The position numbers and the translations under genes were made by a program. From Chloroflexota bacterium (GTDB lineage: Bacteria > Chloroflexota > Anaerolineae > Anaerolineales > Anaerolineaceae), in assembly GCA_029777225.1 (NCBI GenBank), contig JAKOSR010000111.1, positions 1 to 6,307 of the forward strand: a stretch of DNA of 6,307 bases, read 5' to 3'. The notes beneath the pieces are model-generated. The model was given only the letters and a program-made list of their open reading frames with translations, ran no database searches and was not told the DNA's origin. Shown here in pieces: positions 1-4,105 of the stretch (position 1 is the first letter of the stretch; each line of letters starts with the position of its first letter).

Positions 1-761
1 ACCAGCCCCAGTGCCTCAATCGTGTTCGTCCGGTACTCCCCACCGTCATGCATCAGGATGACCTTGTTTGGGGCAACGTTTTGCACGACATTATCCAGGA
101 TTTCAGCAGGGTCCGGGCTGGCCCAATCCGAGGTGTCCAGCTGCCACATGGAGACGGCGTAACCCATCCGGTACGCGTAGTTGTAGACTTCGCCGCCAAC
201 CGAACCGTATGGGGGACGCAGGCAGGGGGTCACCTGCCCCAGGAGCTCCGGGTGCCCGCTCAGGGCTTGCTCGATGGCCTCGGTGGTGTCGATAACCTCC
301 GCGTAAAACCCGCTGTAGCCCAGTTTAGCCAGGTCAGCATGGTTGTACGTATGGTTGCCAAGGTACTGTCCGTGTTCGGCAAGGTCCAAGACCAGCTCAG
401 GGAAGGAGGTGGCGTTTCGGCCAATCATGTAAAAGGTGGCCACCGCGCCGTAACGCGTCAGTAAATCCAACACCTGGGGCGTCCATTTGGGGTCCGGCCC
501 GTCGTCAAAGGTCAGAAAAACACCTAGGTCTGGGTTCGGGCCTGGTGGAATGGTTGGTTCCGGGGTGGGCTGTAAGGTTTCCGTCCAGGCGTTCACAGCC
601 TTGGCCAGCGCCTGCACCTTTTCATCAGTACCCGGGTTGGAGGCCTGGGCGAGGGGCAGGGCGGCTTGCTCCGCCCGCGCGGGTTGATAACCCGCCAGCC
701 CAATAACCAGGCAAAGGCAGGTCAGGAGGGTAAGTTTCCAGGGGCTGCGCTTGGTAAACAT
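1..761 (-). CDS. Secreted polysaccharide deacetylase (NodB / carbohydrate esterase 4 family), 3' end outside the window
   Basis: The reading frame starts with ATG at 761-759 and stays open to the window edge, giving 253 residues and no stop. Residues 1-30 form a signal peptide: basic start, hydrophobic core 10-24, likely cleavage after A-R-A at residue 30. A short helix-like stretch and a Pro-rich linker (about 64-77) lead into the NodB domain. All five family motifs are visible: TFDDGPD (84-90, D86 catalytic base and D87 metal ligand), NHTYNH (136-141, metal ligands H137 and H141), RPPYG (182-186), DTSDW (209-213) and LMHDG (236-240, H238 catalytic acid). The family removes N- or O-acetyl groups from peptidoglycan, chitin-like polymers or xylan, using a divalent metal. 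The substrate cannot be told from sequence, but the signal peptide puts the enzyme outside the membrane, so a cell-wall or exopolysaccharide role is likely. Since the last motif is present, only a short C-terminus should be missing. The Shine-Dalgarno match is weak (GAGA at 774-771). Confidence 0.93.
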   Translation of the reverse strand, partial: MFTKRSPWKLTLLTCLCLVIGLAGYQPARAEQAALPLAQASNPGTDEKVQALAKAVNAWTETLQPTPEPTIPPGPNPDLGVFLTFDDGPDPKWTPQVLDLLTRYGAVATFYMIGRNATSFPELVLDLAEHGQYLGNHTYNHADLAKLGYSGFYAEVIDTTEAIEQALSGHPELLGQVTPCLRPPYGSVGGEVYNYAYRMGYAVSMWQLDTSDWASPDPAEILDNVVQNVAPNKVILMHDGGEYRTNTIEALGL

Positions 762-783
762 GTTTCAACGTCTCGATTAACTC

Positions 784-789
784 ATTATA
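784..789 (-). promoter_or_regulatory. -10 box of the deacetylase promoter
   Basis: The minus strand reads a perfect TATAAT here, 22 bases upstream of the deacetylase ATG. Transcription would begin near 777, leaving a leader of about 16 nt. The -35 hexamer at 17-base spacing (807-812) reads TCGAAC, which matches only half of the consensus and lies inside a palindrome. This suggests that the promoter depends on or is controlled by a DNA-binding protein. No transcript evidence is available. Confidence 0.55.
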
Positions 790-805
790 AGCGATGGCGC
801 TACTT

Positions 806-820
806 GGTTCGAGTCGAACC
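806..820. promoter_or_regulatory. 15-base perfect palindrome, candidate operator
   Basis: GGTTCGA and TCGAACC flank a single central G at 813, so both 7-base arms match exactly. The element covers the -35 position of the deacetylase promoter and lies about 85 bases upstream of the plus-strand start at 906. The position suits a dimeric regulator of the deacetylase or of both divergent units. The regulator is unknown, and no second copy was noticed in the window. Confidence 0.4.
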
Positions 821-890
821 TGTGACAGTTTTCTGCTTTCGGTTGCAAGTTACGGACCGCTGGACGTCAATTTTCCGATTTTTTGACTCA

Positions 891-899
891 TGGTAAGAT
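891..899 (+). promoter_or_regulatory. Possible extended -10 promoter for the plus-strand gene group
   Basis: The bases TGGTAAGAT fit an extended -10 element (TG-N-TAnnnT) with no convincing -35. A start six bases downstream falls on the A of the ATG at 906, which would make a leaderless transcript. It would serve the short ORF and the membrane protein behind it. The prediction rests on motif and spacing alone. Confidence 0.3.
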
Positions 900-905
900 G
901 CGCAG

Positions 906-1004
906 ATGGCAACGGAAATTGAAGTAAACGCATTATGGCGAGATAAACCCGCGTACAAACGTCTGGAAACTACCAAAGCGCGCCTTGCGGGAGGGCGACC
1001 ATGA
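906..1004 (+). CDS. Doubtful 32-residue ORF, overlapping the next gene by ATGA
   Basis: ATG at 906 opens a 32-codon frame whose stop TGA (1002-1004) overlaps the ATG (1001-1003) of the membrane protein gene. Such an ATGA junction is typical of translationally coupled genes. The product is charged, with no signal peptide or membrane segment, and I recognise no family. Against it: there is no Shine-Dalgarno sequence ahead of 906, and only about 40% of third codon positions are G or C, lower than in the neighbouring genes. In favour: a TAnnnT box lies exactly where a leaderless start would need it. It may be a coupling leader peptide, or simply the 5' untranslated part of the downstream gene. 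Confidence 0.25.
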   Translation: MATEIEVNALWRDKPAYKRLETTKARLAGGRP

Positions 1005-1474
1005 AACCGCGTTGGTGGTTGTTTGCCCTGGTTGGGCTGGAGTTCGGCGTGCTGGATTGGTACATTGTCCAATGGACCGCATCCTCCAGCCTGTTCTCCG
1101 TTCTCCCGGGGATTTGGGTGAGCGGGTTCAACGCTCTGGTCTGGCTGATCCCCATACTACCCGTGGTCAGCCATACCGCCAAACGCGCCACGGCCTGGCA
1201 TTCAGCGCCGCTGGCCGGGATGCTGACATGGGGCTGCGCTGTGGTAAGTTACTACTTGTTTTACGCCCTTCGGCTCGCCCTGGGCCAGGTGGTGGGCTGG
1301 GAGCATCTGAACATCTTTGCGGGTAAGGAAAACGGTTTTTGGCAAATATTCGGGCAGGTTTTCAAACGGCTCATCCTCGTCCAAACCCTGGAGTGGCTGT
1401 GGGTGGGGCTGTTAGGTGGTTTTTTGATTGGCTTGCTGGTGCGGTGGTTACGCCGGTCGCCTGGCCAGGCCTGA
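1001..1474 (+). CDS. Small integral membrane protein of unknown function
   Basis: The gene encodes 157 residues, starting at ATG 1001 behind a good Shine-Dalgarno sequence (GGGAGGG, 989-995, five bases before the start). Four hydrophobic stretches can be read at about residues 5-25, 34-56, 69-94 and 124-147. They are separated by a basic loop (61-67) and a polar loop (99-115), and the tail is basic (R148, R151, R152). The protein is rich in Trp, especially at membrane borders. I recognise no catalytic motif and no named family. The MBL-hydrolase gene follows after 52 bases on the same strand, so the two may share a transcript, though the hydrolase also has its own possible -10 box. A four-helix inner-membrane protein is the most that can be said. 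Confidence 0.75.
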   Translation: MKPRWWLFALVGLEFGVLDWYIVQWTASSSLFSVLPGIWVSGFNALVWLIPILPVVSHTAKRATAWHSAPLAGMLTWGCAVVSYYLFYALRLALGQVVGWEHLNIFAGKENGFWQIFGQVFKRLILVQTLEWLWVGLLGGFLIGLLVRWLRRSPGQA

Positions 1475-1494
1475 GCGCGCGGCCGATAGGCGAG

Positions 1495-1500
1495 TAAAAT
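1495..1500 (+). promoter_or_regulatory. Possible -10 box upstream of the MBL hydrolase gene
   Basis: TAAAAT lies in the 52-base gap between the membrane protein and the hydrolase, and would give a leader of about 20 nt. No -35 hexamer is recognisable at the usual distance. It could provide separate expression of the hydrolase. Read-through from the upstream gene is equally possible. Confidence 0.22.
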
Positions 1501-1513
1501 CTACATCCTCAAC

Positions 1514-1519
1514 AAGGAG
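1514..1519 (+). promoter_or_regulatory. Ribosome binding site that fixes the MBL hydrolase start
   Basis: AAGGAG stands seven bases before ATG 1527. An in-frame GTG at 1521 is only one base away from it and is therefore too close. The more distant in-frame ATG at 1428 lies inside the membrane protein gene. Confidence 0.7.
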
Positions 1520-1526
1520 CGTGGCA

Positions 1527-2390
1527 ATGGAACGCGAACAAGCTTTCACAAGACTTACCAACAGAGTAGCCGTACACCAGTCCGCCTACTGGCATACCAA
1601 CAGTGGTCTGGTGCGGACGGCGGAGGGGTACATCCTGGTGGATCCCGGCATTCTCAAGGCGGAACTGGATGCCATCGCGGCCTTCAGCGCGGGTGTGGGG
1701 GTCAGGGCCGGGTTGGTTACGCATGCCCACTGGGATCACATGTTGTGGAGCGCGCGTTTTGGACGCGAAGTGGCACGGTTTGCCTCGGAAGGCGCGGTGA
1801 CCCAAATCCAGGCCGAACGCTACAGATTCCTACAAGAAATGGCCGAATTTGAACGCGTGAATGGCTTGGGGGAGAGCCAGTGGGACCACCCGCTGCTCTT
1901 CCAGGAGCAACCCTTAAGCTCTGGGAGCCATTTTATTGGGGGGCTGGAGGTCCAGGTGGTGCCTTTGCCTGGCCACTCAGCCGGCCAGTGTGGCTTTTAC
2001 TTTGCAGGGGAGGGCGTACTCTTCTGCGGCGATACACTCTCGGACGAGGAGGTGCCCACGCTCAGTGCCGGCCCTCAAGACCTCACGCCTTACCAGCAGT
2101 CCCTGGATTTTTTGGCCGGGCTGGCAGCTGGCGCGCGCTGGATTGTTCCTGGCCATGGGCAGCTTGCCAACCCCGCGGAGGCGCTCAGGCGGCTTGATTC
2201 TGACCACGCTTACCTGGAAAAGCTCTCAAAGCTTGGTCCCGCGGACCTGGAGGGCGATTTGAATGCGTTGGGCGCGCGTATATTGGAAGAATTGGCCGAA
2301 AAGCGAGCCGATTCAGAGGCCGGCTGGCTGATGCACCTGGAAAACCTGGCCCTGCTCAAGCGCGTGTTGATTGGCCGGGCTGGCGGCTGA
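1527..2390 (+). CDS. Metallo-beta-lactamase-fold hydrolase, substrate unknown
   Basis: The protein has 287 residues, counted from ATG 1527, which is chosen for its AAGGAG site. No signal peptide or membrane segment is seen, so it should be cytoplasmic. The full metal-binding set of the superfamily is present: H66-x-H68-x-D70-H71 (motif 2), H150 in a PGHSAG context (motif 3), D169 in CGDTL (motif 4) and H210 in VPGHG (motif 5). An early D39-P-G turn (motif 1) precedes them. The set predicts a two-metal (Zn or Fe) hydrolase site like those of glyoxalase II and related esterases. Residues about 91-135 form an insert between motifs 2 and 3, and a helical tail of about 70 residues follows motif 5. 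Neither identifies a substrate for me. Hydroxyacylglutathione hydrolase, lactonase and general thioesterase roles are all open. The gene converges on the lipoprotein gene, 69 bases beyond its stop. Confidence 0.92.
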   Translation: MEREQAFTRLTNRVAVHQSAYWHTNSGLVRTAEGYILVDPGILKAELDAIAAFSAGVGVRAGLVTHAHWDHMLWSARFGREVARFASEGAVTQIQAERYRFLQEMAEFERVNGLGESQWDHPLLFQEQPLSSGSHFIGGLEVQVVPLPGHSAGQCGFYFAGEGVLFCGDTLSDEEVPTLSAGPQDLTPYQQSLDFLAGLAAGARWIVPGHGQLANPAEALRRLDSDHAYLEKLSKLGPADLEGDLNALGARILEELAEKRADSEAGWLMHLENLALLKRVLIGRAGG

Positions 2391-2459
2391 ACCTCACCCC
2401 GGATACCAATCAAACACCCCGGGTCTTCACTTGTTATGACAAAGAATACCTGGAGATGT
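2391..2459. other. Convergent intergenic gap without a clear terminator
   Basis: Two genes end towards each other across 69 bases. A five-pair inverted repeat (CCCGG near 2398 with CCGGG near 2419) has a long loop and no T-run on either strand, so it is a poor intrinsic terminator. Transcripts may overlap here or end by another mechanism. Confidence 0.4.
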
Positions 2460-3674
2460 TCAGGAAGAAGGCTCCAGCACCAAGGCCGGGAGTGGCGACC
2501 AGGTTTGTCCGCCGTCCGTGGTCTTGTAAATGAAGTTCTGGTCAATTTCCAAGGTGTTCGCGTCCGTCACCACCAGGTAGCCCACGTTCACATCCAGCCT
2601 TTCGGCGTCCAGGATGAGCATGCCAGCCGGAAGGGCGGCGCTGATATCCTGCCAGGTCAGACCGCCATCCAAACTGGAAAACAGCCGGTCCTCGCCAAAA
2701 GCCAGGGCAGAAAGGTCGCTGGCGACTGAGGTCTGTTGGGTTTGGGCACTGAACTGGGAAACAAAGTGCCAGCTTTGGCCGCGGTCGTCACTCTGGCAGT
2801 AATACATTAGGAGCGAATCCATACCGGCCATAGCCCGCATGGGCAGGAGCAATACCCCGGAACCCAGCGGGATGACCGGTTGAGGTTCAAAAAACGAGCC
2901 ACCCGCGCCCACGGGCAGACCGGTGCAGCCCTGCTGAAACCATGAAGTGCCGCTATTAATTGTTCCATATAGATAAAGTGCATCTGAAATAGGCGCGCTT
3001 CCGGTAACCCAGCCAATATACTCATCCAGAAACGATAAACCGTTCTTAATGCCACCGGCTGGCAGGCTGGTTTCGCCCTGCGCGGGGGTGTGGGCGAAGC
3101 GTTGCTGCCAGGTCTGGCCGCCATCGGCGGTGTAATAGAGGGCAACGTAATTGGACCCCGCGCCGACGCCCAGGTCTGACAGCAGGAAGCCGCGCGTCGC
3201 GTCCAGGAAGTACAGCGCGCCGCCGGGGAAGTCGAGGCTGACGTGCGACCAGCTCGCACCGGAATCGTACGTGGCGTAGAGGTCTGAACTGGTTTCAATC
3301 CGGCTGAGGTTGAGCCAGGCGGTTTTACCATCCAAGAAGAAGTGCGACGCGCTGTCGCCACTCTCCAGGGGAGGCGTCACGTCCGCCCAGGTCAGCGCGC
3401 CATCCGCGCTATGAAACACCCGGTTGCCTTCCTGGCTGGCCCCCCATCCGGAGCCATCCGCGAACATCGCGATATCGCCGATAGGCAGTGGCACTGGAGC
3501 GCTAACCACGGGGCTCGCCTCCGGGGAGGTGGCAGTCGGCGGGATGGGGGTCGGGGGCAGGGCAGTTGGGCTGGGTGTGGCGCTGGGCGCGGCGGATTGC
3601 GGCGTTGGAAGGTGGCACCCCGAGAGCAGCAGCATGACAATCAACAGGACAGGGAAGAAAAAGCGCTTGTTCAT
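2460..3674 (-). CDS. Lipoprotein with seven Asp-box (BNR) repeats, probable beta-propeller
   Basis: The 404-residue protein starts with a basic N-terminus and a hydrophobic core ending in the lipobox L-S-G-C, with lipidated Cys20. A Pro/Thr/Ser/Ala-rich spacer (about 21-65) tethers the folded part outside the membrane. Seven Asp-box motifs follow (consensus S/T-x-D-x-G-x-x-W). They end at W96, W142, W189, W245, W302, W341 and W392, about 40-57 residues apart. This matches the blades of BNR, sialidase-type or Ycf48-like propellers. The second and fourth copies lack one residue (YDSGASW, INSGTSW) and the fifth has DDRG in place of DGG. No sialidase catalytic residues are recognisable, so I read it as a binding or assembly propeller rather than an enzyme. 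Cys250 and Cys293 could form a disulfide. ATG 3674 is preferred to ATG 3680 because of ribosome-site spacing. Function and partner are unknown. Confidence 0.88.
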   Translation of the reverse strand: MNKRFFFPVLLIVMLLLSGCHLPTPQSAAPSATPSPTALPPTPIPPTATSPEASPVVSAPVPLPIGDIAMFADGSGWGASQEGNRVFHSADGALTWADVTPPLESGDSASHFFLDGKTAWLNLSRIETSSDLYATYDSGASWSHVSLDFPGGALYFLDATRGFLLSDLGVGAGSNYVALYYTADGGQTWQQRFAHTPAQGETSLPAGGIKNGLSFLDEYIGWVTGSAPISDALYLYGTINSGTSWFQQGCTGLPVGAGGSFFEPQPVIPLGSGVLLLPMRAMAGMDSLLMYYCQSDDRGQSWHFVSQFSAQTQQTSVASDLSALAFGEDRLFSSLDGGLTWQDISAALPAGMLILDAERLDVNVGYLVVTDANTLEIDQNFIYKTTDGGQTWSPLPALVLEPSS

Positions 3675-3681
3675 GGGCATT

Positions 3682-3687
3682 CTCCTT
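3682..3687 (-). promoter_or_regulatory. Ribosome binding site that fixes the lipoprotein start
   Basis: The minus strand reads AAGGAG, seven bases before ATG 3674 but only one base before the in-frame ATG at 3680. The start therefore belongs at 3674, which also places the basic N-K-R directly after the initiator, as expected for a signal peptide. Confidence 0.7.
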
Positions 3688-3693
3688 ATCGGG

Positions 3694-3702
3694 ATTCTAC
3701 CA
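3694..3702 (-). promoter_or_regulatory. Extended -10 promoter of the lipoprotein gene
   Basis: The minus strand reads TGGTAGAAT, an extended -10 element whose hexamer equals the one in front of the tRNA gene. A start near 3687 gives a leader of only about 13 nt that begins at the ribosome binding site. No good -35 element is seen at 17 bases. Confidence 0.4.
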
Positions 3703-3782
3703 CTGGGCAATTCCTGCTGCCTGGCAAGGGTGAAGCTTGTAAATGATGGATAATGGGAGGGGGGCAGATGGAGAATTAAAAG

Positions 3783-3788
3783 AAAAAA
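3783..3788 (-). terminator. T-run directly behind the tRNA gene
   Basis: Six T residues on the minus strand follow the discriminator base at once, with four more T at 3781-3778 after a single C (3782). No separate hairpin lies between them, so if termination occurs the tRNA's own stems would have to act as the hairpin. The lipoprotein gene 114 bases downstream has its own -10 box, which fits an independent tRNA transcript. Confidence 0.35.
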
Positions 3789-3861
3789 TGCCCTCGGCGC
3801 GATTCGAACGCGCAACCTACTGCTCCGCAAGCAGGTGCTCTATCCATTAAGCTACGAGGGC
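3789..3861 (-). tRNA. tRNA-Arg, anticodon GCG
   Basis: The 73-base gene folds into a complete cloverleaf. The seven-pair acceptor stem (GCCCTCG with CGAGGGC) is perfect, as is the five-pair T stem (GCGCG with CGCGC) around the loop TTCGAAT. The D arm holds GG and A20. The anticodon loop TTGCGGA places G34-C35-G36 at 3828-3826. A20, C35 and G36 are known arginine identity elements, and the A15-T48 pair is kept. The first pair of the anticodon stem is a C27-T43 mismatch, so that stem has four pairs. CCA is not encoded; the discriminator is A. The tRNA would read CGC, and CGU by wobble. Confidence 0.95.
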
Positions 3862-3881
3862 ATGTCTCCAAGCAAAGCAGC

Positions 3882-3910
3882 ATTCTACCCTTAAACCGGG
3901 CGCGGGTCAA
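3882..3910 (-). promoter_or_regulatory. Sigma-70-type promoter of tRNA-Arg
   Basis: On the minus strand TTGACC (3910-3905) and TAGAAT (3887-3882) are separated by exactly 17 bases, five of six matches to consensus in each hexamer. Transcription would begin near 3875, about 14 bases before the mature tRNA 5' end. This is the strongest promoter in the window, as expected for a stable RNA. Confidence 0.75.
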
Positions 3911-3928
3911 GCCTTAAGGCGCGATCGC
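3911..3928. repeat. Two adjoining palindromes just upstream of the tRNA promoter
   Basis: GCCTTAAGGC (3911-3920) abuts the -35 hexamer and is followed without a gap by GCGATCGC (3921-3928). Both are perfect. The position is that of an UP element or operator for the tRNA promoter. GCGATCGC is also the octamer that cyanobacteria over-represent (HIP1), but only one copy was noticed here, so no such role is claimed. Confidence 0.35.
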
Positions 3929-4000
3929 ATCGTAAATCAGCCGATGACCAAGGTTATTGGTTTGTATGAGGTTGGCAAAGCGCGGATGATGGGTAGGAAA

Positions 4001-4014
4001 CGCAACTCGTTGCG
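4001..4014. repeat. Short perfect inverted repeat CGCAAC-TC-GTTGCG
   Basis: Six-base arms surround a two-base centre. As RNA it would form a five-pair hairpin with a four-base loop, followed on the minus strand by only three T residues. It may be a weak terminator for the large minus-strand gene or another protein-binding site beside parS. Neither is proven. Confidence 0.3.
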
Positions 4015-4041
4015 GGGATGAATGGGGGTGTGAATTAAAAA

Positions 4042-4057
4042 TGTTTCACGTGGAACA
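4042..4057. promoter_or_regulatory. parS: parS centromere site 1 (one base off the palindrome)
   Basis: The sequence TGTTTCACGTGGAACA matches the 16-base bacterial parS site, whose other strand reads TGTTCCACGTGAAACA, the form familiar from Bacillus subtilis. ParB dimers bind such sites, load as CTP-dependent clamps, spread and recruit SMC, and with ParA move the origin region to daughter cells. A T-run follows the site on the minus strand. ParA and ParB genes are not in the window. Confidence 0.85.
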
Positions 4058-4077
4058 TTTGGTCCCCAGTGGCGCGA

Positions 4078-4093
4078 TGTTTCACGTGAAACA
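4078..4093. promoter_or_regulatory. parS: parS centromere site 2 (perfect 16-base palindrome)
   Basis: TGTTTCACGTGAAACA is the exact palindromic parS consensus. It starts 36 bases after site 1, with a 20-base spacer between them. The site ends 12 bases before the end of the large minus-strand gene. Two close copies in one intergenic gap make chance unlikely and point to a chromosomal ParB loading site. Confidence 0.92.
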
Positions 4094-4105
4094 ATTCGAA
4101 TCAAG

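Noticed and set aside
48..464. Plus-strand 138-residue open frame
   Set aside because: It is antisense to the deacetylase, whose minus-strand frame carries all five NodB motifs.
800..825. tRNA fragment or attachment site suggested by GGTTCGA
   Set aside because: The T-loop-like string is simply one arm of the palindrome; no acceptor, D or anticodon arm lies nearby.
800..1072. Minus-strand 90-residue open frame across the divergent gap
   Set aside because: It covers the promoter region and the start of the membrane protein, has no ribosome site and shows no recognisable domain.
1428..1526. Upstream extension of the MBL hydrolase from ATG 1428
   Set aside because: It lies largely inside the membrane protein gene, and AAGGAG at 1514-1519 clearly serves ATG 1527.
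3740..3755. DnaA box on the minus strand (TTATCCATC), and TTATCCAGG near 90
   Set aside because: Each matches about seven of nine bases and stands alone; no cluster or AT-rich unwinding element supports an origin in the window.
3675..3830. Upstream extension of the lipoprotein frame to 3830
   Set aside because: It would run through the tRNA gene and the promoter, and would bury the signal peptide inside the protein.
3789..3861. tRNA-Arg as an integration site for a mobile element
   Set aside because: No integrase gene and no repeated copy of the tRNA 3' end is visible in the window.
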